Source: Roseiarcus sp963783175 (GTDB lineage: Bacteria > Pseudomonadota > Alphaproteobacteria > Rhizobiales > Beijerinckiaceae). Taken from it: a DNA stretch of 64,000 bases. Below the pieces are notes generated by a model. That model saw nothing but the letters and a program-made list of their open reading frames with translations. It searched no databases and was not told the origin of the DNA. A program made the position numbers and the translations under genes. Below, piece by piece: positions 18,019 through 24,842 of this stretch (position 1 is its first letter; every line of letters starts with the position of its first letter). The stretch is taken from contig CAWANG010000022.1 in NCBI GenBank assembly GCA_963783175.1, forward strand, positions 124,001 through 188,000. The letters are read 5' to 3'.

Positions 18019-19066
18019 AACCGGCATCGCGGTAGGACTCGAGGGTCCTTTCGAGGCCGGCATCAAGCCCAAAACGGTCGCGCGCGGTCCGCCACGCGGC
18101 GTGACGCCATTTTCCGCCGTCCTTGGCGCCTCTGGACCATTCCCCTACGATCGATCGTATCGCGTCGAGATTGCCAGGCTCGAACAGCCAGCCGTTTTCG
18201 CCATGGTGGATTACGTCGGGCAGGGCGCCGACCCGCGCTGCGGCGACGGGAACGCCGGCCGCAAGCGCCTCGAGCGCAGCCATCGGCAATCCTTCCGCGC
18301 GCGAGGGCATGAGTAGAAGCCCAGTTTCGGGCCAGACAGACGCCATGTTCGCGACGAAGCCCGAAAATTCGACCCGATCGCCAAAGGCCTCCTCAAGGCC
18401 GCCGCGCATCGGTCCGTCGCCATGGATCCGCCAACGGACCCCCGGCGGCGATTGCATCGCAGCCCGACAGAAAATGTCTGGGCCTTTCTCATGCGACAGA
18501 CGACCAACGAATGCGACCGTGGCGGGCAGTTCGCCGTCGGACGGTTCGAGCGGCGTGTTGACGAAATTCGCGATGACTTTCGATCGGAAAGGGAGACGCT
18601 CGGCAATGGCCGGGCTGACGCTGACTCGGCTGGCCAGCACGCTCGTCCAAGCGTCTACGCGTTGATAGAGATTAACCGGAAACGCCCCGATTTCGCCGGC
18701 GTGAAACGTCGAGACGACGGGGATCGAGAGAAGACGCGCGGCGAGCCTCCCGAGGATGCCAGCCTTGTAGCCATGGGTATGAACCAAGTCTACGCGTTCG
18801 CGACGCAGTCCCCGGACAAGGCCACGAGTTCCGCCCCGATTGATATCGAACGGAACGCCGGCCGCCGCCAGTCCGTCTAACCAGGGGTTGGGGCCATGGT
18901 CCGCCAGCAGCGTGACGCGTGCATCGACGCCGCGACGTCGAAGTCCGCTCGCCAGCAGTTCAATATGGCGCTCGATTCCGCCGACTTGGCTGGAATCGAC
19001 GAGAATACAGATCCGTTCTTCCAGGGCCCGAGGCCCGCCGGTCGCGCGGATCGGCGACGCAGTCAC
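17993..19066 (-). CDS. Glycosyltransferase GT4 family
   Basis: 357 aa, GTG start overlapping the ATPase stop (GTGA). Acceptor half: ILVDSSQVGGIERHIELLA and VDLVHTHGYKAGILGRLAA. Donor half: VAFVGRLSHEKGPDIFCRAA, RIHGDGPMRGGLEEAF, and the E-x7-E motif in MPSRAEGLPMAALEALAAG. It is the third gene of the STAS-ATPase-glycosyltransferase operon and overlaps the end of the convergent phosphatase gene by 26 bp, leaving no room for a terminator between them. It should add a sugar to the same repeat unit as the other glycosyltransferases in the locus. Confidence 0.92.
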   Translation of the reverse strand: MTASPIRATGGPRALEERICILVDSSQVGGIERHIELLASGLRRRGVDARVTLLADHGPNPWLDGLAAAGVPFDINRGGTRGLVRGLRRERVDLVHTHGYKAGILGRLAARLLSIPVVSTFHAGEIGAFPVNLYQRVDAWTSVLASRVSVSPAIAERLPFRSKVIANFVNTPLEPSDGELPATVAFVGRLSHEKGPDIFCRAAMQSPPGVRWRIHGDGPMRGGLEEAFGDRVEFSGFVANMASVWPETGLLLMPSRAEGLPMAALEALAAGVPVAAARVGALPDVIHHGENGWLFEPGNLDAIRSIVGEWSRGAKDGGKWRHAAWRTARDRFGLDAGLERTLESYRDAGFRLAQASQ

Positions 19067-19896
19067 GCCGGGACATCGAGCAAAGACCAGCGACGAGCGC
19101 GTTTGGCGAGCGCCTGCGCGAGAGGGGGAAGGAACCGCGACAGGCGCATGGCCTCGCGCGCGACTTCGTTGCCGACAGTCGGCTGGTCGCGCCCGTTGAC
19201 GATGATGCCGACGATCTCTGCGGGGTTGAGTGCGGCCTTGGCGAGATCAATCGACTCCCGAGTTGAAGAACCACCGCGGCCGACAAGCACAATGGCGTCG
19301 GCGCTTCTTGCTGCAACAACGCCCGGGATCGAATCGTTCTCGCCCGCTAGCGCCGGAGCGCAGTCGATTACAATAGCGTCGCGATCCGAATGGGCTTCAC
19401 GCCACATGGACCGCAAGTACTCGGTCGAGCGATAGCGGAACTGATCAACGTCGGGTCTGATCTCGAGCCGCTCGAAGGCTTCCGCGAACGGGTGAACCGC
19501 CGGCGTGGTGTCGGCCTTCCCGCTCGCATCGACCAGGAGCGTCTGCATCGGCGCGAGCGATGCGCGTTCGGCGAGCGCACGTGCGACAGTCGAAGCTCCG
19601 TCGCCGCGTTCGATCGCGATCAATGCGACGACGCGACGCCCATCGCCGATCGTGCGCTGGTAGAGCGTCTCGATGGCCTGCGAACTCGGCTCTAAACGGA
19701 CATCGACGTCGGCCTCATTGTGCTTCGCCGCGGCGGACGAGATCGTAGCGATGCTCGCCACCGGCGCCGCTCCCGCGCTAAGCGAAGCGTGGTCGCCGCG
19801 CCGCAGCGCCGAGGCAGTCGGTTGCTTGAAGAGCCGCCGCGCCGCGCCGGCATTTCGTTCGGAATGCCGAAAGTCCTCGATATTTTCGATAGTCAT
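19063..19896 (-). CDS. BY-kinase/CpsD-like ATPase with a degenerate P-loop
   Basis: 277 aa. The fold of the CpsD/MinD group is clear: an N-terminal linker (1-85), a P-loop region VVALIAIERGDGASTVARAL (89-108), a Walker A' strand LLVDASG (120-126) and Walker B AIVIDCAPAL (about 172-181). But the P-loop reads G-D-G-A-S-T: the lysine that binds phosphate in BY-kinases is Ala101. There is also no tyrosine cluster at the C-terminus (WSLLDVPA). It therefore is probably not a tyrosine kinase; it may be a structural partner of the Wzz protein at 3622-5061 or a nucleotide-independent regulator. A ribosome site (GAAGG) precedes the ATG at 19896. Operon with STAS and a glycosyltransferase. Confidence 0.8.
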   Translation of the reverse strand: MTIENIEDFRHSERNAGAARRLFKQPTASALRRGDHASLSAGAAPVASIATISSAAAKHNEADVDVRLEPSSQAIETLYQRTIGDGRRVVALIAIERGDGASTVARALAERASLAPMQTLLVDASGKADTTPAVHPFAEAFERLEIRPDVDQFRYRSTEYLRSMWREAHSDRDAIVIDCAPALAGENDSIPGVVAARSADAIVLVGRGGSSTRESIDLAKAALNPAEIVGIIVNGRDQPTVGNEVAREAMRLSRFLPPLAQALAKRARRWSLLDVPA

Positions 19897-19965
19897 GGCG
19901 CACCTTCAATCGGCGGGTCATAGAGCAATGTCATCACGTAAATCATCGCTTGCGCCGGATTTCCC

Positions 19966-20250
19966 TCAGGCCGCCCTCGTTGGACGCCGCTCGATCATGA
20001 ACTCGAGACGCAACTGCCGAAGCAGGCGCAGCGGCTGGCCTTCGACATTTGTGAGGGTTACTTGCCGCGAACGCTTCTGCAGTCGCTTGAAGACGAAAAC
20101 GATGCCGCCCACCCCCGAGGAGTCGAGAAACCCCACGCCCCCCAGGTCGAAGCAGACGCTTTCAACGCCATCCGCTAACTCCTCGAACATCGACTTCATC
20201 TCGGCCATCGCGGCCGCATCCATATCCCGCTTGATCTGAACAATACGCAT
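19966..20250 (-). CDS. STAS-domain anti-sigma-factor antagonist-like protein
   Basis: 94 aa, a single STAS domain. VCFDLGGVGFLDSSGVGG contains the serine (Ser44 or Ser45 in LDSSG) that partner-switching kinases phosphorylate. The ATG at 20250 has AGGGAA 8 bp upstream. Its promoter is a near-perfect sigma54 site at 20280-20296. In Rsb-type systems such a protein binds or frees a target according to its phosphorylation. Here the HATPase-REC-PP2C protein at 16513-18018 is the obvious enzyme. No anti-sigma factor or sigma factor is coded nearby, so the final target is unknown and could be a component of the polysaccharide machinery. Confidence 0.88.
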   Translation of the reverse strand: MRIVQIKRDMDAAAMAEMKSMFEELADGVESVCFDLGGVGFLDSSGVGGIVFVFKRLQKRSRQVTLTNVEGQPLRLLRQLRLEFMIERRPTRAA

Positions 20251-20279
20251 GGTGTGATTCCCTTTGTTGGCGACCAGGT

Positions 20280-20296
20280 AGCAACGGCCGTGCCAC
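20280..20296 (-). promoter_or_regulatory. Sigma54 promoter candidate for the STAS-ATPase-glycosyltransferase operon
   Basis: On the minus strand the site reads GTGGCACGGCCGTTGCT, a full match to TGGCACG-N4-TTGCW with GG-N10-GC spacing. Transcription would start near 20269, about 20 nt before the STAS ATG, leaving just enough room for its ribosome site. Confidence 0.82.
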
Positions 20297-20356
20297 GGTC
20301 CGTGCTGCGAATTCGGGCTCGGGAGGACGCTCGTGCGGTGGCGAATTGCGATCTCT

Positions 20357-20369
20357 TTGCAATTTGCAA
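20357..20369. promoter_or_regulatory. Palindromic activator site of LuxO type between two sigma54 promoters
   Basis: TTGCA-ATT-TGCAA is a perfect 5+3+5 dyad of the form TTGCAWWWTGCAA, the site described for LuxO of Vibrio. A related half-site TTGC(G) lies at 20346. It is centred about 85 to 95 bp upstream of both predicted start points (near 20269 minus and 20450 plus), the normal distance for a sigma54 activator. The NtrC/LuxO-like regulator at 2183-3595 is the natural candidate to bind it. Confidence 0.6.
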
Positions 20370-20421
20370 TGCGTCGAGGGCCGGAAAATCCGCGAAATGA
20401 CATGAACGAGCGCTTCGGGCG

Positions 20422-20438
20422 TTGGCACGTTCATTGCG
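20422..20438 (+). promoter_or_regulatory. Sigma54 promoter candidate for the glycosyltransferase/fusion/glmM operon
   Basis: TTGGCACGTTCATTGCG matches TTGGCACG-N4-TTGC exactly, with GG-N10-GC spacing. Transcription would begin near 20450, 50 nt before the ATG at 20501. It points away from the promoter at 20280-20296. Confidence 0.82.
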
Positions 20439-20500
20439 CTCCCCTGATGCGGCAGGCCAGTTCGTTGCGCCCGCTCCGAAAAAGTCGAACGCCCACGACC

Positions 20501-21566
20501 ATGAAGCAGAGCGTTGTCCATATCGTCCAAAGGATGGCCCCCGGCGGGCTCGAGGTGCTCGTCCTCGAGCTCTCGCGTCAGCTTCCGGGCGACCATGTCA
20601 TCATAAGTCTGGAGGGGGAGACGGACGCCCTAAGGGCTGCATGGCCGCGCCTCGGCCAGGACGGCCCGCGGGTGATCGGCCTCTTAAAGCGCCCGGGTCT
20701 GGATCCCGCTCTCTTTCTGCGGCTGAAGCGCGAGTTAGGACGTCTGGCGCCCCGGACGGTCTTCACCCACCATGCTGGCCCGCTCGTCTATGGCGGCTTG
20801 GCCGCGCGCCTTTCAGGCGTCCGGCGCCTCATCCATGTCGAGCACGACGTCTGGCACTATCAAGCGGCGCGGCGGCGCGGGCTCATCAGTGCGATAGCCT
20901 GCCTGACCACTCCGCGGATCGTGGGCGTCACTGAGACGATGCGGCCGACGCTTATGGGGATGTTTTCCGGTTTGCCGGTCCACATCATCGCCAATGGGGT
21001 CAATCTTGAACAGTTTTCCGGCGATCGCACTCGGTCGCGCAAGATCCTTGGAATTCCTGTCGACGCGCAGGTGATCGGGGCGGCGGGGCGGCTCGAATGG
21101 GTCAAGGGACACGACGTCCTGATCCGCGCCCTCGCGAGTTCTAAGTCGAAGGCGCTGCTCCTCCTTCTTGGCGACGGCTCACGGCGCAACGAACTCGAAG
21201 AGCTGACGCGGAAGGTTGGCGTCGACGCGCAAGTACAGTTTCTCGGGCATCGCGACGATGCCGGAAGCATCCTGCCGGCGATGGACGTCTTCTGCCAGCC
21301 CTCGCGCTCCGAAGGGCTGCCGCTTGCCGTCCTGGAGGCCCAGGCATGCGGGGTCCCAGTCGTCGCCTCGGCGGTAGGCGGTCTCGCAGCCGCCGTCTGT
21401 CCGGAAACAGGGCGATTGACGCAGCCTGACAATCCTGACGGCGCTCGCCGACGCCCTTGGGGCCACGCTCAATCGCCTCGCCGCCGGTTCGCCGCGCGCG
21501 TTCGTCGCCGCCCGATTCGACTGGCGGAAAACTCTGAGCAGTTACGCCAACCTCATGGAAGCCTAA
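20501..21566 (+). CDS. Glycosyltransferase GT4 family with an apparent +1 frameshift near its 3' end
   Basis: Residues 1-310 are a normal GT4 enzyme: VHIVQRMAPGGLEVLVLELS, FTHHAGPLVYGGLAARL, IGAAGRLEWVKGHDVLI, LLGDGSRRNELEELTRK and the E-x7-E motif in PSRSEGLPLAVLEAQACG. After ETGRLTQPDNPD (base 21440) the frame turns into Arg/Pro-rich nonsense and runs on to 21703 inside the next gene. Removing one G at 21440/21441 restores ALADALGATLNRLAAGS...DWRKTLSSYANLMEA and a TAA at 21564-21566, 3 bp before the next ATG. That fit to family and operon layout makes the shift convincing. It may be a sequencing error; if real, only the last 40 residues change. First gene after the sigma54 promoter at 20422. 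Confidence 0.85.
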
Positions 21567-21569
21567 ACG

Positions 21570-23378
21570 ATGATTCTCGAATCGATCGTCTGCGGCAGCG
21601 CTTCTCTCGCCCTTTATCATCACGTCGGCTACCCGCTGGCGCTACGGGCCTTCACGCGCACCCGAACCGCCGCGCCCCAAGCAGGAACACTTTCCAAGCG
21701 TGATCTTCCTTCGATCGCCATGATCATCCCGGCCTTCAACGAAGAGCGTTACATCGCAGAAAAGATCGCCAATTGCGCTCGTCTCGACTATGGCGAAGGC
21801 GCCATCGAAATCATCGTCGTCTGCGATGGCTGCAGCGACACGACAGTTGAGCGCGCCGCCGGCGCAATAGCGGCCCTGGGCGACGCCTCATCGCCCTTCC
21901 GGCTCGTCGTGAACACGTCCAACCGCGGGAAGGTCGCCGCCCTCAACCAGGCGATCGCCGCTTGCTCGGCCGATCTCGTCGCGCTCACAGACGTTTCGGC
22001 CAGGCTGCCCACCGACGCGCTGACCCGGGCGGCCGACGTCTTTGCTGACCCGAACGTCGGCTTCATCACCGGGATCTATAGCATCCCCGGCGGCGGACCT
22101 TCCCAGCAGGCCTACTGGCGCTACCAGACCAACATCAAGCGGCTGGAGTCGGCCTTGGGATCGCCGATTGGCGCGCACGGCGCGTTCTACGTGTTTCGCC
22201 ACGCCGCGTGGACGGGGTTGGAGCCGGACACGATCAACGACGATGTCATTCTGCCGATGCGTATCGTCGAGCGCGGCTTCCGCGGCGCCTACGAGCAGGA
22301 GATCGCTGTCGTCGAAACCGACATCGATCCGCCGGCCCGGGATTTCGCGCGCCGCAAACGTCTCGGCGCCGGCGCGATGCAGCAGGCCTCGCGGCTATGG
22401 CGCCTTGCCGACCCTCGCCGTCCAGGGATCGCCTTCGCGTTCCTCTCAGGCAAGGCGCTGCGGGCGCTCATGCCCTTTCTGATGGCGACTGCTCTTCTCG
22501 CTAGCCTCGCCCTAAGCTTCTCGTCGCCTGTCTTCGCGGCGATTTTTGGCGCACAGCTTGCCGTCTACTGCCTTGCTGCGGTGGCGCTAGCGTCGCCGCG
22601 CGTCGCGCGCCTGCCGGGGCTCGCTCCGCTCTCCTATCTTGTGGTCGGCCACGCGATGAGCGGGCTCGGCGCAGTGAGCTATCTCAGCGGCGGCTTTCGT
22701 CGGCCATGGGCGCGGGCGGCTGACGAGACGGGGGATTCGCAACGCCGCAGGTTAGGCAGCGGTTCCGTGGTCGCGGGAAAGCGCGCCTTGGATATCGTTG
22801 TCGCCAGTCTTGTGCTCGTCGTACTGGCGGTGATCTTCATCCCGGTCGCCGTCGCGATCAAGCTCGAAAGCCGAGGCCCGGTCTTCTACCGTCAGCTTCG
22901 CGTTGGCTTGCGGACTAGCAAGAAGTCGCGGCTCTTCCACTTGACGAAGTTCAGGACCATGCGGGCGGATGCCGAGGCGCAAACCGGCGCTGTCTGGGCC
23001 ACGGATCGCGATCCGCGCATCACTCGAATGGGCTATTTCCTCCGCAAGACGCGGCTGGACGAACTACCACAGTGCATCGATGTGCTGCGCGGCGACATGT
23101 CCGTGGTCGGACCGCGGCCCGAGCGCCCCCAGTTCTTCAATCGTCTCGAGAATGAGATCCCGTTTTACGCCGAGCGGACCTACGGCCTGAAGCCCGGCAT
23201 AACCGGTCTGGCCCAGGTCTACTTGCCCTACGACGCCTCGATCGAGGATGTGCGGCTGAAGGTCCTGCACGATCATGCCTATGCGCTGCGCATTTTGGCC
23301 GCGGGGCGGTGGCTATCGACCGACCTCGGAATCATTTTCAGAACTTTCGCCGTCATGGTGCTCGGCAAGGGCCGTTGA
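21570..23378 (+). CDS. Fusion of a GT2 glycosyltransferase and an initiating phosphoglycosyltransferase (WcaJ/PssY-like)
   Basis: 602 aa with two enzymes. Residues 1-300 are a membrane-type GT2: SIAMIIPAFNEERYIAEKIA, IIVVCDGCSDTT, ALTDVSARLP, INDDVILPMR and a QxxRW-like QQASRLW; two or three helices follow (about 305-375). Residues 395-602 are a bacterial sugar transferase: membrane-entry helix KRALDIVVASLVLVVLAV, SRGPVFYRQLRVG, KFRTMRADAE, the catalytic LRKTRLDELPQ, GDMSVVGPRPERPQF and KPGITGLAQV. The second part should load a sugar-1-phosphate on undecaprenyl phosphate, the committed step; the first may add the next sugar. These are usually separate proteins. It sits 3 bp after the corrected stop of the glycosyltransferase upstream. 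Confidence 0.92.
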   Translation: MILESIVCGSASLALYHHVGYPLALRAFTRTRTAAPQAGTLSKRDLPSIAMIIPAFNEERYIAEKIANCARLDYGEGAIEIIVVCDGCSDTTVERAAGAIAALGDASSPFRLVVNTSNRGKVAALNQAIAACSADLVALTDVSARLPTDALTRAADVFADPNVGFITGIYSIPGGGPSQQAYWRYQTNIKRLESALGSPIGAHGAFYVFRHAAWTGLEPDTINDDVILPMRIVERGFRGAYEQEIAVVETDIDPPARDFARRKRLGAGAMQQASRLWRLADPRRPGIAFAFLSGKALRALMPFLMATALLASLALSFSSPVFAAIFGAQLAVYCLAAVALASPRVARLPGLAPLSYLVVGHAMSGLGAVSYLSGGFRRPWARAADETGDSQRRRLGSGSVVAGKRALDIVVASLVLVVLAVIFIPVAVAIKLESRGPVFYRQLRVGLRTSKKSRLFHLTKFRTMRADAEAQTGAVWATDRDPRITRMGYFLRKTRLDELPQCIDVLRGDMSVVGPRPERPQFFNRLENEIPFYAERTYGLKPGITGLAQVYLPYDASIEDVRLKVLHDHAYALRILAAGRWLSTDLGIIFRTFAVMVLGKGR

Positions 23379-23395
23379 TACCCAGGAGTCATCAA

Positions 23396-24753
23396 ATGCA
23401 ACGCAAATACTTTGGAACCGACGGCGTCCGAGGCGAGGCCAATGTCATTCTCACGCCAGAACTCGCAATGCGTATAGGACAGGCGTCGGGACTGACGTTC
23501 CGTTCAAACGCGGCCCAGCGGCGCGTCGTGATCGGCAAAGATACGAGAATATCTGGCTACATGATCGAGACTGCGCTCGTCGCCGGCTTCACTTCAATCG
23601 GGATCGACGTTGTTCAATTAGGTCCGATGCCCACACCGGCGGTCGCGATGCTGACTCGCGCGATGCGCGCCGATCTCGGCGTCATGATCAGCGCCTCGCA
23701 CAACACGTTCCAAGACAACGGAATCAAGCTGTTCGGTCCCGACGGCTACAAGTTGTCAGACGTCCGGGAAGCGGAAATTGAGGCCCGCATGAACAAATGG
23801 ACGCCAGCCATGCTCTCGAGGTTCTCGCGAGCTTGGGCGGGCGAAGCGGATCGAGAGCGCGCGGGCTCGCTATGTCGAGTTCGTCAAGCGAACCGTTTCG
23901 CGCGATCTGTCCCTCGATGGCATGCGCGTCGTGATCGATTGCGCTAACGGCGCCGCCTATAAGGTTGCTCCTGAGACCCTGTGGGAGCTCGGCGCCGAAG
24001 TCATCGCTATCGGCGTCGAGCCGGATGGAACCAACATCAATCGCGACGTCGGCTCGACCTCGCCCCGCGCCCTTCAACGCAAGGTCCGGGAGATGCGCGC
24101 AGATATCGGCATCGCCCTCGACGGCGACGCCGACAGACTTCTCGTTGTGGACGAGAAAGGCGACGTCGTGGATGGCGACCAGATCCTCGCGCTGATCGCC
24201 GACAATCTTCACGCCTCGGGCCGGCTCGCTAACGCGGGTGTGGTCGCCACCGTGATGTCGAACGGCGCGCTGGAGGCGCATCTTGGCGATATAGAATCTT
24301 GCTCTCGTTCGAACCCCGGTCGGCGATCGCTATGTCATCGAACGTATGCGCGCCGATAACTTTAACTTTGGTGGGGAGAAGTCAGGCCACATCATTCTCG
24401 CCGACTATGGGACGACAGGGGACGGGCTCGTCGCCGGCATACAGATTCTGGCAGGGGTGTGTCAGGCTGGGCGACCGGCGAGCGAGGTCTGCCGCCGATT
24501 TGAGCCTCTGCCGCAGATCGTCCGTAGCGTCGTGCCGGCGAATATCCCGACGGCCGGGATTCTCCTCGGATTGACGAAGACCCATGAAGCACGCCTAGGC
24601 AAGCGCGGGCGCCTTCTGATCCGCGCGTCGGGCACGGAAAAGCTCGTCCGCATCATGGCCGAAGGCGAAAATCCGGCCCTTGTCAACGTCGTCGTCGACG
24701 ACATCGCGAGTCTTCTTGTGAGCCAGCCGCAAGAGGTCTTGCTGGCAGCATGA
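23396..24753 (+). pseudogene. glmM: Phosphoglucosamine mutase with two apparent +1 frameshifts
   Basis: Three overlapping frames together give a full GlmM. Frame one (from the ATG at 23396, CAGGAG 8 bp upstream) holds KYFGTDGVRGEAN, the active-site serine loop MISASHNTFQDNG and LFGPDGYKLSD. It slips by one base between about 23790 and 23835; the next frame gives ELGRAKRIESARARYVEFVK, DCANGAAYKVAP and metal site ALDGDADRL. It slips again at 24290-24297; the third gives LVRTPVGDRYVIERMRADN, FGGEKSGHI and RASGTEKLVRIMAEG. The phosphate loop has Lys for the usual Pro after SGTE, so the protein is somewhat divergent. It would convert GlcN-6-P to GlcN-1-P, next to GlmS in the pathway. As glmM is essential, another copy must exist if the shifts are real; sequence error is the other explanation. 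Confidence 0.85.
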
Positions 24754-24842
24754 CGGCGCGGCGCGGGGACCTCCGAACTCGCGCAGCTATGGGCGGCTAG
24801 AGGCGCGACAATGGAATACTCTTCCTTGACTGGGGCGTTTGC

